From NCBI GenBank assembly GCA_017512425.1, contig JAFWGI010000004.1, positions 1 through 64,000 of the forward strand: DNA of 64,000 bases, in the 5' to 3' direction. The position numbers and the translations under genes were made by a program. This stretch comes from Hyphomicrobium sp. Lineage in GTDB: Bacteria; Pseudomonadota; Alphaproteobacteria; Rhizobiales; Hyphomicrobiaceae. Below are positions 1-10,064 of the stretch, piece after piece. Under the pieces are notes generated by a model. The model was not told where the DNA came from, searched no databases, and saw only the letters and a program-made list of their open reading frames with translations. The number at the start of each line of letters is the position of its first letter. Within the stretch, counting starts at the first letter, position 1.

Positions 1-144
1 CTCTGGCAGACCGCATATACGGAGTTCGTTTTCCTGGACACGTACTGGCCGGACTTCGATCGGCCCGTCCTTGAAAGTGCGATCGAAGAATTCTCCGCGC
101 GTGAGCGCCGCTTTGGCGGCCTCACCAAGCGTTCGACGGCGTGA
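1..144 (+). CDS. uppS: Isoprenyl (undecaprenyl) diphosphate synthase, C-terminal end only
   Basis: The first 47 codons in frame 1 carry the usual end of cis-prenyltransferases: an LWQTAYTEFVF stretch, a YWPDF motif and a final RERRFGG block. The family makes the C55 carrier lipid for peptidoglycan and other envelope polymers. The gene begins before the window. Its stop codon overlaps the GTG start of cdsA by 4 bases (GTGA), so the two are translationally coupled. The order uppS-cdsA-dxr-rseP-bamA is the classic proteobacterial envelope cluster and supports the call. Confidence 0.93.
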   Translation, partial: LWQTAYTEFVFLDTYWPDFDRPVLESAIEEFSARERRFGGLTKRSTA

Positions 145-1016
145 GACCGCCGATGGCGGACCCCTTACCCGAAGTGCCTCAGCCATCTGGAGCGACGTTG
201 ATCTCCCGCGAGCTGCAGTTGCGCATTGCCTCAGGCGTTGTTGTCGGAGCAATCGCGTTCGCTGTTCTCTATTGGGGTTCAGGACCGTTCGCCATCCTGC
301 TCGGTGCAATCGCCGCGGCCATGAGCTGGGAATGGGGCCGGATCGTTCGCGGCGGCGACGCTGACATCATCACAGCACTGCACATCGGCACGGCCGTTGT
401 TGCGGCGGGGCTGGCCGCATTCGGTATGGCCGGGCTAGCAATCGCTGCGGTCGCGATCGGCGCCATTACCGCGTCGGCGCTGGCGGTGGGACAGCTCCAC
501 GCGACGCTGACGGGGGCGGGCGTGCTGTACACCGGATTGCCGGTCATTGCGCTCGAATGGTTGCGCAGCGACGATTCCTTCGGGTTGCTCGCCGTGCTCT
601 TCGTACTGATCGTTGTTGTTGTGACGGATACGGCAGCTTACGCGGCCGGTCGCACGCTCGGCGGGCCGAAGTTATGGCCTGCCGTCTCGCCGAACAAGAC
701 TTGGGCCGGGCTCGTCGGTGGCGTGTCAGCCGCAGCGGTTGCGGGTGTACTCTTCCCGTACATCACCGGCTCAGGCGCGTCGGCATGGCTTGCGGCGCTT
801 GGTTTGCTTCTCGGCCTCGTCGCGCAAGCAGGAGACTTGGCGGAATCCGCACTTAAACGTCATTTCGGCCGCAAGGATGCGAGCGATTTGATACCGGGCC
901 ACGGCGGTTTTATGGATCGCATGGACGGCATCGTGACGGCGAGTGTTGCGGCGGCGCTGATTGCGCTTGCGGTCGAGGCTTATCAGCCGGCGCGTGCGTT
1001 GTTGTACGGGGGCTGA
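141..1016 (+). CDS. cdsA: Phosphatidate cytidylyltransferase
   Basis: CdsA makes CDP-diacylglycerol from phosphatidate and CTP, the branch point of phospholipid synthesis, in the inner membrane. The 291-residue protein is almost all hydrophobic helices. Near its end it has the CDP-DG synthase signature: S-A-L-K-R, then K-D, then PGHGGFMDRMDG, with the conserved acidic residues present. The start chosen is GTG at 141, overlapping the uppS stop; an ATG at 153 is a possible alternative. dxr begins 6 bases downstream, so this is part of the same operon. Confidence 0.95.
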   Translation: MRPPMADPLPEVPQPSGATLISRELQLRIASGVVVGAIAFAVLYWGSGPFAILLGAIAAAMSWEWGRIVRGGDADIITALHIGTAVVAAGLAAFGMAGLAIAAVAIGAITASALAVGQLHATLTGAGVLYTGLPVIALEWLRSDDSFGLLAVLFVLIVVVVTDTAAYAAGRTLGGPKLWPAVSPNKTWAGLVGGVSAAAVAGVLFPYITGSGASAWLAALGLLLGLVAQAGDLAESALKRHFGRKDASDLIPGHGGFMDRMDGIVTASVAAALIALAVEAYQPARALLYGG

Positions 1017-1022
1017 CCGAGG

Positions 1023-2267
1023 ATGGCGACGACAGCCAGTGTTCCGATGGCGCGTATTGCCGGCGGTCCGACCGAGAACGACGCTGGATGCAGTCCAGAT
1101 AAGCCGTGCCGTTTGACTGTCCTCGGTGCGACCGGATCAATCGGCACCAGCACGCTTGATCTTGTTGGCCGGAATCCAGAGCTTTTCGAGATTGTTGCGC
1201 TGACGGCGCAGACGCAGGTTGAGCAACTGGCGGCGCTCGCCATCCGTCATCGCGCGAAGGTGGCGGTGATCGGCGACGAAACGCAACTTGCAGCGTTGCG
1301 CGAACTTCTCGCGGGGGCCGGCATTGCGGCGATGGGCGGCGAAGCGGCCGTCGTTGAAGCCGCCACGATGCCTGCCGATTGCGTGATGGCCGCGATCGTC
1401 GGTGCCGCCGGGTTAAAGCCGACCTACGCCGCAGCTCTTCAAGGGCGTCGCGTCGCGCTCGCCAACAAGGAGTGCCTCGTCTCGGCGGGCGACGTTTTTA
1501 CGAAAGCAATTGCGCAATCGGGTGCGGAATTGCTGCCTGTCGATAGCGAGCATTCGGCCGTCTTTCAGGCGCTCGCCGGATCGGATGCGGCGGCGATCGA
1601 GAAGATAGTGCTGACCGCATCGGGCGGGCCGTTTCGAACATGGACGCGCGAGCAGTTGGCAGCGGCGACGCCGGATCAGGCGCTCAAGCATCCGAACTGG
1701 TCGATGGGCGCTAAGGTCACGATCGATAGCGCGACGCTCATGAACAAAGGCCTCGAACTGATTGAGGCGTTTCACCTGTTTCCGGTCGGCGTCGATGCGC
1801 TCGACTGCGTCGTACATCCGCAGTCCGTGGTGCATTGTCTGGTCAGCTACAAGGACGGCTCGGTGATGGCACAGATGGCGCCGCCCGATATGCGCACACC
1901 CATCGCGGTGGCTCTCGCCTGGCCACGGCGCATGGCGGCGCCGACCGAAAAGCTCGACTTGGCGCGGCTTGGCACACTCAGTTTTGAAGCGCCTGATGAA
2001 GCGCGGTTTCCGGCGCTAGCGATTGCCAAAGCCGCGCTGCGGCGGGGCGGAGCGGCGCCCGCCATCCTGAATGCCGCCAACGAAATCGCGGTCGCTGCTT
2101 TTTTGGAGCGGAGATTGAAATTTTGCGATATCGCATCACTTGTCGATGATGCGCTCGAAAAGGCCGAAAAGCGCGGCTTGGCGGGCGACGCTGGATGCCT
2201 GGACGACGTCCTTGCAATCGACGCCGCGGCAAGACGGCTGGCTGTCGAGCTTATGAGCCGCTATTAA
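1023..2267 (+). CDS. dxr: 1-deoxy-D-xylulose 5-phosphate reductoisomerase
   Basis: Dxr converts DXP to 2-C-methyl-D-erythritol 4-phosphate with NADPH, the committed step of the MEP isoprenoid pathway. The 414-residue protein has the nucleotide-binding GATGSIG motif near residue 38, the SEHSAVFQ metal and substrate segment, TASGGPFR, and the HPNWSMG...SATLMNKGLELIEA block. The N-terminal ~30 residues before the Rossmann fold are longer than usual, so a start slightly downstream is possible. It shares the operon with cdsA and rseP, and its product feeds the prenyl chain made by UppS. Confidence 0.96.
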   Translation: MATTASVPMARIAGGPTENDAGCSPDKPCRLTVLGATGSIGTSTLDLVGRNPELFEIVALTAQTQVEQLAALAIRHRAKVAVIGDETQLAALRELLAGAGIAAMGGEAAVVEAATMPADCVMAAIVGAAGLKPTYAAALQGRRVALANKECLVSAGDVFTKAIAQSGAELLPVDSEHSAVFQALAGSDAAAIEKIVLTASGGPFRTWTREQLAAATPDQALKHPNWSMGAKVTIDSATLMNKGLELIEAFHLFPVGVDALDCVVHPQSVVHCLVSYKDGSVMAQMAPPDMRTPIAVALAWPRRMAAPTEKLDLARLGTLSFEAPDEARFPALAIAKAALRRGGAAPAILNAANEIAVAAFLERRLKFCDIASLVDDALEKAEKRGLAGDAGCLDDVLAIDAAARRLAVELMSRY

Positions 2268-2359
2268 ATGTAACGGAATCATCACGACCCGCCGATGCCA
2301 GCGGATACGCGGGCCGGCAGATGCGAGCGCCTGAGGCGCCTCTCGGAGAACACGGACGC

Positions 2360-3511
2360 ATGGAACTCCTCGCGACGCTGGCAGGCTGGATCTGGCAGTA
2401 CGGCATTGTTTTTCTTCTGGTTCTGACGTTCGTCGTGTTCGTGCACGAACTCGGACATTTCCTGGTTGCGCGCTGGTGCGGCGTGAGCGTCAAGGCCTTC
2501 TCGATCGGTTTCGGTCCCGAAATCGCCGGCTTCAACGACAAGCACGGCACGCGCTGGCGGTTCGCCTGGATCCCGCTCGGCGGCTATGTGAAATTCGTCG
2601 ACGATGAAAATGCGGCGTCGAAACCGTCGCCGGAAGCGCTGTCGCGGATGTCGCCGTCCGAGCGCGCCGGGTCGTTTCATGCCAAGCCGGTATCGCAGCG
2701 GGCGGCCGTCGTTGCGGCCGGTCCTATCGCGAATTTCATATTGGCGATCGTGCTTTACGCCGGATTGAACGCCTTCTATGGCGTCCGCATCATGCCGGCC
2801 TTCGTCGATGCCGTTGTGCCCGACATGCCGGCGGCTCAGGCGGGATTTCAGCCGGGCGACAAGGTTTTGGCCATCAGCGGTAAAGCCATCGAGAGTTTTG
2901 ACGATCTCCAACGAATTGTACTTGGGAGTGCAGGTCAGGAGTTGACGTTTCTCGTCGAGCGACAGGGTGCCAAGCTTGCTCTGAAGGCAACTCCCACCGT
3001 TAAGGAGGAGATCGATACGTTCGGGCGCACCTTCCGGCGCGGGCTGATCGGCATTCAGCGGTCTGTTTCGCCGGACAAGGTGCAAACGCTGTCTGTTGGC
3101 CCGCTGGAAGCGCTTTCCAGAGGCGTGTCAGAGACTTATGGAAACATCACAGCGACGCTATCGGGGATCGGCGATATGCTGACCCGACGGCAGTCGTCTG
3201 AACAGATGGGCGGTCCGCTGATGATGGCGGAAGTCACGGCCAAAGTCGCTGAACTCGGTTTTGAACCCATGCTGCGCTGGATTGCCTTTATTTCAGCCAA
3301 CATCGGCTTCTTAAATCTTTTGCCGATTCCGGTGCTCGATGGCGGACACCTTTTGTTCTACGGATATGAGGCTGTCGCCCGCAAGCCGTTGAACGAGCGG
3401 CTGCAGATGGCCGGCTTCCAGGTCGGGCTGGCCATGCTGATGATGCTGATGGCGTTCGTTTTCTATAATGACATATCGAGCATCGTTCGCCGCACACTCG
3501 GGGTCGGATAA
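2360..3511 (+). CDS. rseP: Site-2 intramembrane zinc metalloprotease RseP
   Basis: RseP cuts anti-sigma factors and leftover signal peptides inside the inner membrane. The zinc site HELGH is at residues 29-33 in the first membrane helix. A PDZ domain follows in the middle (QAGFQPGDKV region), and the NLLPIPVLDGGHLL motif near the C-terminus supplies the third metal ligand. I chose ATG 2360, preceded by GGAG, giving 383 residues. The open frame runs further upstream (to 2195), but that part overlaps dxr and has no family resemblance. It is followed by bamA, as in most proteobacteria. Confidence 0.95.
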   Translation: MELLATLAGWIWQYGIVFLLVLTFVVFVHELGHFLVARWCGVSVKAFSIGFGPEIAGFNDKHGTRWRFAWIPLGGYVKFVDDENAASKPSPEALSRMSPSERAGSFHAKPVSQRAAVVAAGPIANFILAIVLYAGLNAFYGVRIMPAFVDAVVPDMPAAQAGFQPGDKVLAISGKAIESFDDLQRIVLGSAGQELTFLVERQGAKLALKATPTVKEEIDTFGRTFRRGLIGIQRSVSPDKVQTLSVGPLEALSRGVSETYGNITATLSGIGDMLTRRQSSEQMGGPLMMAEVTAKVAELGFEPMLRWIAFISANIGFLNLLPIPVLDGGHLLFYGYEAVARKPLNERLQMAGFQVGLAMLMMLMAFVFYNDISSIVRRTLGVG

Positions 3512-3733
3512 GTTTCTGGTGTAGTGGCGTAAACTTGCCACTTCCCGACTGGTATCTGAATCGTTAAAAGCGTGATTGAGGTGCTTAATCTTGAATGCCT
3601 GATTCGGGGGGACTGAACAGGCGCGTCTAGGTTTTGCGCTTGGTGCAATTCGAGCACCGATGTCGAATGCGACGCCGCCGCTGACGGTACGCATTCGAAT
3701 GGGGGTCAGCGGCAGACGAGGGCGCAACCGCGG

Positions 3734-6172
3734 ATGCATAAGTTTTCGATCATCTTGGCAGGCAGCCTGCGCATTATTTTGGCGCTAGCGGCCTTAACGC
3801 CGATGGTTGCGATTGGGGATGCTGCTTTGCTTTCAGGCAAGGCGCACGCTCAAGGCGTTATCAAATCCATCGAAGTTGTCGGTAATCGGCGCGTCGAACC
3901 GGAAACGGTCCGCTCCTATCTGCAGATTTCGCCCGGCGAAGCATACAGCGCGTCAAAGGTCGACGCGTCGCTCAAGGCTCTGTTCGCCACCGGCCTGTTC
4001 GCCGATGTCAGCATCGAGCCGCAGGGGTCGAGCCTGATCGTGACCGTTCGGGAAAACCCGGTCGTCAACCAGGTTGCCTTCGAAGGTAACAGCGAAGTCG
4101 ACACGCCAACGCTGCTCGCCGAAGTTCAATTGAAGCAGCGCTCCGTCTTCACGCGCGCCCGCGCGCAGGCCGACGTGCAGCGCATTCTCGACGTCTATCG
4201 CCGCCAGGGCCGCTTTGCCGCCTCGGTCGAGCCGAAGATCATTGAGCTTGAGCAGGACCGCGTGAACCTCGTCTTCGAAATCACGGAAGGCGGCGCGACG
4301 AAGGTCAAGGGCATCAACTTCGTTGGTAACCGCGCATTCTCGGACAGCCAGTTGCGCGACATCATTTCGACGACGCAGACCGGCTGGTTCGACTTCCTGA
4401 AGGGCACGAGCATCTACGATCCCGATCGTATGAGCCTCGACCGCGAATTGATCCGCCAGTTCTATTTGAAGAACGGTTACGCCGACGCGGCCGTTACGTC
4501 GGGCAATGCTGAGCTCGATCCGGATGGCACGGGCTTCATCATCACGTTCGCCGTCGAAGAGGGCGAACTTTACAACTTCGGTGGCGTCAACATCGAAAGC
4601 GCGCTAGCCGAAGTTCCAGCCGAAGCCTACATGGGCGAGTTGCTGACGCAATCGGGCGACATCTACAACGCGTCGTTGATCGACAAGACGACCGAAAAGC
4701 TGACGCTGGCCATCGCCGAAACGGGTTATGCGTTTGCCCGCGTTCGTCCGCGCGCCGTTCCCGATCTGACCAGCCGCACGATCGCGATCACCTATGTCGT
4801 TGACGAAGGTCCGCGGATTTACATCGAGCGAATCAACATCATTGGCAACGAGCGCACCAAGGATCACGTTATTCGCCGCGAATTCCGCTTGGCGGAAGGT
4901 GATGCCTTCAATCCGTTGATGGTCGATCGCGCCAAGAAGCGTCTGACTGCGCTTGGCCTGTTCAAGAGCGCGGACGTCAAACGCCGCCCGGGTTCGGCCC
5001 AGGACCGCGTCATTCTAGATGTTGAATTGGTCGAGCAGTCGACGGGCGAACTGTCGTTCGGTGCCGGCTTCTCGACGAGCGAAGGCGTCATCGGCGACGT
5101 GTCGATCACCGAGCGCAACCTGCTTGGCAACGGTCAGTTCCTGCGCTTGAAGTTCGCCGGATCATTCCAGCGTCAGCAGGTGGACCTGTCGTTCACGGAG
5201 CCACGCTTCCTCGACCAAAATTTGTCGGCTGGCTTCGACCTCTATCACAAGCAAATCGACATGCGCAGGCAGTCAGGCTTCCGCCAGCGCAAATCGGGTG
5301 GCCAGCTCCGTCTCGGCTTCCCGCTCGCTGAAAATCTCTGGATGCAGACGTTCTACGGTCTTTCGCGCGATGAGATTTTTGATGTCGAGGATCGCGCGTC
5401 GTTGGCAATCAAGCAGGCTTGCGGTGACGCTAATATTGGTCATCCGCTTAACATCGATGGTGACCGAAACACGAATGCTGAGGCCGATTGCAAAAACGGA
5501 GCCTATTGGACGTCGCTTGCCGGTACGACACTTACTTACGACAAGCGTAATCATCCTAAGAACCCGACAAGCGGCTACTATTTGCAGCTCAACGATGAGT
5601 TCGCAGGTCTCGGCGGTGATGTGAGTTACTGGCGCGTCGAGGGCGAGGCGCGCGGCTATTACCCGATCACGGAAAAGATTACTTTCGTTGGCCGCGTCGT
5701 TGGTGGTCATATCCAGGGTTGGGGCGGCGACGACGTCAAGATTCTCGACTCCTACTTCAAGGGCGGCGAAACGGTTCGCGGCTTTGAGCGCGCTGGATTT
5801 GGTCCGCGTGACTTGTCAACAGGAGACTCTCTCGGCGGTACAACCTACTGGTCCGCAACGGCAGAAGTACGCTTCCCAATACCGTTCATTCCGGATGATC
5901 TCGGTATCTCGGCGGCCGTCTTTGCTGATGCTGGTTCGCTCTGGAACGTCTCTGGTGGTGCGGAAGATGCTCTGTCTAGTTGCACGACGGATGGAACGGT
6001 GGCCGGTCCGGCATGCCTCTCCGACGAAAACAAGATCCGCGCGTCGGTCGGTGCCAGCTTGATGTGGAACTCGCCGGTTGGACCGCTGCGCATGGATTAC
6101 GCCGAGGTTCTGTCGAGCGCGAATGCCGACAAAGAACAGAAGTTCCGCTTTGGTGCATCGACAAAGTTCTAA
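3734..6172 (+). CDS. bamA: Outer membrane protein assembly factor BamA
   Basis: BamA is the core of the machine that folds beta-barrel proteins into the outer membrane. A signal peptide ends around residue 39 (AHAQ). POTRA repeats follow (residues ~40-420), recognisable by VVGNRRVEPETV, FVGNRAFSDSQL and IIGNERTKDHVI starts. The C-terminal barrel has the VRGFERAGFGPR segment (the conserved lid-lock VRGF motif) and a terminal aromatic residue in KF. The length of 812 residues is normal for alphaproteobacteria. A 222-base gap separates it from rseP and may hold its own promoter; I see no clear motif in that gap. Confidence 0.96.
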   Translation: MHKFSIILAGSLRIILALAALTPMVAIGDAALLSGKAHAQGVIKSIEVVGNRRVEPETVRSYLQISPGEAYSASKVDASLKALFATGLFADVSIEPQGSSLIVTVRENPVVNQVAFEGNSEVDTPTLLAEVQLKQRSVFTRARAQADVQRILDVYRRQGRFAASVEPKIIELEQDRVNLVFEITEGGATKVKGINFVGNRAFSDSQLRDIISTTQTGWFDFLKGTSIYDPDRMSLDRELIRQFYLKNGYADAAVTSGNAELDPDGTGFIITFAVEEGELYNFGGVNIESALAEVPAEAYMGELLTQSGDIYNASLIDKTTEKLTLAIAETGYAFARVRPRAVPDLTSRTIAITYVVDEGPRIYIERINIIGNERTKDHVIRREFRLAEGDAFNPLMVDRAKKRLTALGLFKSADVKRRPGSAQDRVILDVELVEQSTGELSFGAGFSTSEGVIGDVSITERNLLGNGQFLRLKFAGSFQRQQVDLSFTEPRFLDQNLSAGFDLYHKQIDMRRQSGFRQRKSGGQLRLGFPLAENLWMQTFYGLSRDEIFDVEDRASLAIKQACGDANIGHPLNIDGDRNTNAEADCKNGAYWTSLAGTTLTYDKRNHPKNPTSGYYLQLNDEFAGLGGDVSYWRVEGEARGYYPITEKITFVGRVVGGHIQGWGGDDVKILDSYFKGGETVRGFERAGFGPRDLSTGDSLGGTTYWSATAEVRFPIPFIPDDLGISAAVFADAGSLWNVSGGAEDALSSCTTDGTVAGPACLSDENKIRASVGASLMWNSPVGPLRMDYAEVLSSANADKEQKFRFGASTKF

Positions 6173-6307
6173 TAAGGCTCGCGCCGAGACGTGATGCGCA
6201 GCCATTAACCGAACATCCGGCGCGTCGGCGACTTGCCAACGCGCCGGTTCTGTTCTCAAAGTCAGCCAAACAATACGCACAACGACGTGCCAAAGGCGGT
6301 TTTCACT

Positions 6308-7363
6308 ATGGAGCATCCCGGGTTCTTCGAGCGCGCCGGGCCATTCACGCTTGCTGACGTCGCCAAGGCAACCGGCGCAACGCTTGGGCCTGATTCAAAC
6401 CCGCATCTGCTGATCGACGACGTTCGTCCGCTCACCGATGCGCGTGAGAACCACGTCTCGTTCATCGACAATAATAAGAAGTATCTGAGCCAGCTGGATT
6501 CGACGCGCGCTGGCGCGTGTCTGATTGCGCCGCAGCTGCAAAGCCGCTTGCCAGCATCGACGGAGGCACTCGTGACGCCGCAGCCGTATCACGGCTTCGC
6601 CCGCTCGCTGTTGCTGTTCTATCCGCAATCGCTGCAGCCGATGGCCGCCAAGCCCGGCGCACCGGCTGTCGATCCGACCGCCAAGCTTGAAGACGGCGTG
6701 CTGATCGAGCCCGGCGCTGTTATCGGTGCTGAAGCGCAGATCGGGCGAGGCACCCGTATTGCTGCAGGCGCCGTCGTCGGCTCGCGGGTCGCCATCGGGC
6801 GCGATTGCTACGTCGGCGCACTGGCGACCGTGACGCACGCCCTCATCGGCGATCGCGTCATCATCCATTCGGGTGTCCGCATCGGCCAGGATGGCTTCGG
6901 CTTCGCGATGGGCCGCGGCGGTCATCTGAAAGTGCCGCAGATTGGCCGCGTCATCATTCAGGACGACGTCGAAATCGGCGCCAATACAACCGTTGATCGA
7001 GGCGCGCTTAAGGATACGGTGATCGGCGAGGGCACCAAAATTGATAATCTCGTGCAGATCGGGCACAACGTCGTTATCGGCCGCCATTGCTTGCTTGTGG
7101 CTATGGCCGGGATTTCCGGCTCGACCATGCTTGGAGATTTCGTCGTTATGGGCGGAAAATCCGGCGCTGTCGGGCACATAAAGATCGGCGACGGTGCCCA
7201 GATCGGCGGCGCATCGAATGCGACGCATGACGTGCCGGCCGGGGCGCGCGTCTTTGGTACGCCTGCCAAACCTTTCAGGGAGCAGGCGCGCGAAATTGCC
7301 CTGATCAAACGCCTCGCCGCTCAGGATAAAGAAGGACGCGGTCAAGGGCCGGACGAGGATTGA
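6308..7363 (+). CDS. lpxD: UDP-3-O-acylglucosamine N-acyltransferase
   Basis: LpxD adds the second (N-linked) 3-hydroxyacyl chain in lipid A synthesis. The protein of 351 residues has an N-terminal uridine-binding domain followed by many left-handed beta-helix hexapeptide repeats, and QIGHNVVIG carries the catalytic-type His. The start at ATG 6308 is preceded by AAAGGCGG at proper spacing; an upstream TTG at 6233 would add 25 residues without family character. It lies between bamA and fabZ, the standard order. Confidence 0.95.
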   Translation: MEHPGFFERAGPFTLADVAKATGATLGPDSNPHLLIDDVRPLTDARENHVSFIDNNKKYLSQLDSTRAGACLIAPQLQSRLPASTEALVTPQPYHGFARSLLLFYPQSLQPMAAKPGAPAVDPTAKLEDGVLIEPGAVIGAEAQIGRGTRIAAGAVVGSRVAIGRDCYVGALATVTHALIGDRVIIHSGVRIGQDGFGFAMGRGGHLKVPQIGRVIIQDDVEIGANTTVDRGALKDTVIGEGTKIDNLVQIGHNVVIGRHCLLVAMAGISGSTMLGDFVVMGGKSGAVGHIKIGDGAQIGGASNATHDVPAGARVFGTPAKPFREQAREIALIKRLAAQDKEGRGQGPDED

Positions 7364-7429
7364 TAACGAGTGCCGCGCGCGGTCAGGGCTTGCGCGGCGA
7401 TTAGGTAGGGTTTCGGGAGTTCGAGGACT

Positions 7430-7933
7430 ATGAACGATAAAACGACGGCAAATGCCGCTCTGGGCACCGCGGACATCGCGCAGGTGATGAAATACCTCCC
7501 GCACCGCTATCCGTTTTTGATGGTCGACCGGATGTACGACATGAAAGGCGACGAGAGCTGCGTCGGCGTCAAGAACGTCACGATCAACGAGCCGTTTTTC
7601 CAGGGGCACTTCCCGCAATTCCCGGTCATGCCGGGTGTGCTGATCATCGAAGGACTGGCGCAGACGGCCGGCGCGCTGTGCGTCTCAAGCATCGGTGAGG
7701 ACTACAAGGCCGAGCTCGTTTACTTCATGGGCATCGACAACGCCAAGTTCCGCAAACCCGTTCTGCCGGGCGATCAACTGCACTACCATGTTCGCAAAAT
7801 TCGCAACCGCGGCCGCGTATGGCGTTTCGCCGGCGAAGCCAAAGTGAACGGACAAGTCGTGGCTGAAGCGGAAATCAGCGCCATGCTCGCCGACACCGCC
7901 GACGCAAAGGCGTTTGCGAGCAAGCATGGCTGA
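7430..7933 (+). CDS. fabZ: 3-hydroxyacyl-ACP dehydratase
   Basis: FabZ dehydrates 3-hydroxyacyl-ACP in fatty acid elongation and competes with LpxA/LpxD for that substrate. This 167-residue hot-dog-fold protein has [12 protein letters not shown] with the active-site His and [18 protein letters not shown] with the active-site Glu. Its end overlaps the lpxA start by 8 bases, so translation is coupled, which may help balance the shared hydroxyacyl-ACP pool. Confidence 0.96.
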   Translation: MNDKTTANAALGTADIAQVMKYLPHRYPFLMVDRMYDMKGDESCVGVKNVTINEPFFQGHFPQFPVMPGVLIIEGLAQTAGALCVSSIGEDYKAELVYFMGIDNAKFRKPVLPGDQLHYHVRKIRNRGRVWRFAGEAKVNGQVVAEAEISAMLADTADAKAFASKHG

Positions 7934-8732
7934 GAACGTGATCCACGCCAGCGCGATTGTCGAAGACGGTGCGAAGCTTGGAACCGGCGTCAAGCTCGGT
8001 CCCTATTGCATCGTCGGCCGCGATGTGACGCTCGGCGATGGTGTCGAACTCGTCAGCCATGTCGTCGTCGCGGGGACGACGGCGATCGGCGCCAACACGC
8101 GGATTTTTCCGTTCGCCTCGATCGGTCATCAGCCGCAGGATTTGAAGTTCAAAGGTGAGCCGTGTTCACTGACGGTCGGTGCGCATTGCATCATCCGCGA
8201 AGGCGTGACGATGAACCCGGGCACCGAAGGCGGCGGTTCGGTGACGACCGTCGGCGACGGTTGCGCGTTTCTCGCCAATAGTCATGTCGGCCACGATTGC
8301 CGCGTCGGCAATAACGTCATCTTTTCCAACAACGTCATGCTTGCCGGGCATTGCACCGTCGGCGATTACGCGATCATCGGTGGTGGTGCAGCGGTTATTC
8401 AATTCGCCCGCGTGGGTGCGCATGCTTTCGTCGGCGGCATGTCGGGTCTCGAAAACGACCTAATCCCCTATGGCATGGCGCTCGGAAATCGCGCTTATCT
8501 GTCGGGGCTTAACATTGTCGGTTTGCAGCGGCGCGGATTTTCGCGCACCGATATTCACGGATTGCGCCGCGCCTACCGGCTGTTATTCGCGGCCGAGGGA
8601 ACGCTGATGGAGCGTCTCGAAGACGTCCAGGCAGAGTTTTCTGGCCAGCCTATTGTTGACGAAATCATCGCCTTTATACGCGAAGGCGGCAAACGTTCGC
8701 TGTGTACGCCGAGTTCCGGCACTGATGCATGA
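7926..8732 (+). CDS. lpxA: UDP-N-acetylglucosamine O-acyltransferase
   Basis: LpxA carries out the first acylation of UDP-GlcNAc in lipid A synthesis. The protein is a run of hexapeptide repeats (beta-helix) with the [17 protein letters not shown] block, which holds the catalytic His, then a helical C-terminal domain with [13 protein letters not shown] chose ATG 7926 (MAENVIHAS, 268 residues), which matches the family N-terminus; the open frame also contains a start 12 bases upstream. It sits inside the lpxD-fabZ-lpxA-lpxI-lpxB operon. Confidence 0.95.
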   Translation: MAENVIHASAIVEDGAKLGTGVKLGPYCIVGRDVTLGDGVELVSHVVVAGTTAIGANTRIFPFASIGHQPQDLKFKGEPCSLTVGAHCIIREGVTMNPGTEGGGSVTTVGDGCAFLANSHVGHDCRVGNNVIFSNNVMLAGHCTVGDYAIIGGGAAVIQFARVGAHAFVGGMSGLENDLIPYGMALGNRAYLSGLNIVGLQRRGFSRTDIHGLRRAYRLLFAAEGTLMERLEDVQAEFSGQPIVDEIIAFIREGGKRSLCTPSSGTDA

Positions 8733-8741
8733 GGCAGGGCC

Positions 8742-10064
8742 ATGAACGGCCCATTGAAACTGGACCACCCCCTGCGCGTCGGCATCATCGCCGGCGGCGG
8801 CAGCTTGCCGCTTGAAATCGCGCGCAGTGTCGTCGCGCGCGGCGGGTTCGTACACGTCCTGATGATCGAAGGGCAGGCGTCCGGTGCGTTACGATCGTTC
8901 TCGCACACGGACGCGAGTTGGGCCGAACTCGGCAAAGCCATCAAGTCGTTTAAGCGGGCCGGCGTCAAAGACATCGTCATGGTCGGCCGGATGGTGCGTC
9001 CGAACTGGAAAACGGCGAAGCCGGATTTCGGCGTCTTGCGTTCGCTTCCGGCGATCCTGCGCATTTTCCGCTCTGGCGGCGACGATTCCATATTGCGTGC
9101 CGTGATTGCGATGTTCGAAGGCCGCGGCCTCAAAGTGCGCGGCGTCGGCGAAGTCGCGCCTGAATTGCTCGTCAGCGACGGCGCAATGACCGACATCTCT
9201 GCCAGTGCCGATGACGAAGCCGACATCGCCACTGGGTTTCAGTTGATCGCAGCGCTTGGCCGGCACGACATCGGTCAGGCGGCCGTCGTCTCGAAGGGCC
9301 GCATCGAAGCGATCGAAGGTGCGGAAGGCACGGACCGCATGATCGCGCGCGTTGGACGCCAGCGGCGCGATGCAAAAGGCGATCCGCTGATCCGTTCGCG
9401 CGGCGTCGTCGTCAAGCGGCCGAAGCCGGGGCAGGATCTCCGCGTCGATCTTCCAACGATCGGGCCGGAGACCGTACAGCAGGCGACGGACGCGCGGCTT
9501 GCGGGCATCGCTGCAATGAGCGGCCATGTTCTGGCGGCGAGCCGGTTCGAGCTGATAAATGCGGCAGAACGCGAAGGTCTCTTCGTCGTTGGCCTGCCGG
9601 ACCATTCTGCGCCGCCGCTCGACCAATTGCTGTCGACCAAGCTGACCGATTCCGCCCCTCTGGTGTTCGGTAAAATCGATCTGTCGTCGGCACTCAAGTC
9701 CGATGTTCGCCGCGGCGTCGCAATCATGAGTACGCTCGCGCAATTTGCCGTCGGAACTGCCGTCGTCATTCGCAACAGGCGCGTGCTTGCGATCGGCGCG
9801 CACGAAAAGGCGCTCGACGTTATTACCCGCGCTGCCGAGATCTTCAGGCCAGCGCGCCGTCGTGCAGGCGTTGCATTCATCGGCCACCGCACGCCCGTCG
9901 ATGAAGCGTTGATCGAGGCCATTGCTGACGCTGGCCTTGAAGGATTGATCGTCATGTTCGGCCGTGAAGACCGGCCGCAGCACAAAGGTTCAATCGTTGC
10001 GCGTGCCGACGAGCTTGGATTGTTCATCGCCGGTGCCCCCGTCGCGGCGCTAGAACCGGCATGA
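8742..10064 (+). CDS. lpxI: UDP-2,3-diacylglucosamine pyrophosphatase LpxI with duplicated C-terminal domain
   Basis: LpxI hydrolyses UDP-2,3-diacylglucosamine to lipid X in bacteria that lack LpxH. Residues 1-285 look like a complete LpxI: IIAGGGSLPLEIA at the N-terminus, EAIEGAEGTDRM, and the catalytic KPGQDLRVDLPTIGPET block. The usual length is roughly 270-290 residues, but this protein has 440. Residues ~316-433 resemble a second copy of the C-terminal domain: VGTAVVIRNRRVLAIGAHEKA mirrors IGQAAVVSKGRIEAIEGAEGT, and GLEGLIVM...ADELGLFIAGAP mirrors RLAGIAAM...AEREGLFVVGLP. The second copy lacks the EGTD and QDLRVDLP residues, so it is probably non-catalytic. It overlaps lpxB by 4 bases (ATGA). 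Confidence 0.9.
   Translation: MNGPLKLDHPLRVGIIAGGGSLPLEIARSVVARGGFVHVLMIEGQASGALRSFSHTDASWAELGKAIKSFKRAGVKDIVMVGRMVRPNWKTAKPDFGVLRSLPAILRIFRSGGDDSILRAVIAMFEGRGLKVRGVGEVAPELLVSDGAMTDISASADDEADIATGFQLIAALGRHDIGQAAVVSKGRIEAIEGAEGTDRMIARVGRQRRDAKGDPLIRSRGVVVKRPKPGQDLRVDLPTIGPETVQQATDARLAGIAAMSGHVLAASRFELINAAEREGLFVVGLPDHSAPPLDQLLSTKLTDSAPLVFGKIDLSSALKSDVRRGVAIMSTLAQFAVGTAVVIRNRRVLAIGAHEKALDVITRAAEIFRPARRRAGVAFIGHRTPVDEALIEAIADAGLEGLIVMFGREDRPQHKGSIVARADELGLFIAGAPVAALEPA

Noticed and set aside
2195..2359. 55-codon N-terminal extension of rseP
   Set aside because: It overlaps dxr, lacks membrane or protease features, and ATG 2360 has a ribosome site and matches family starts.
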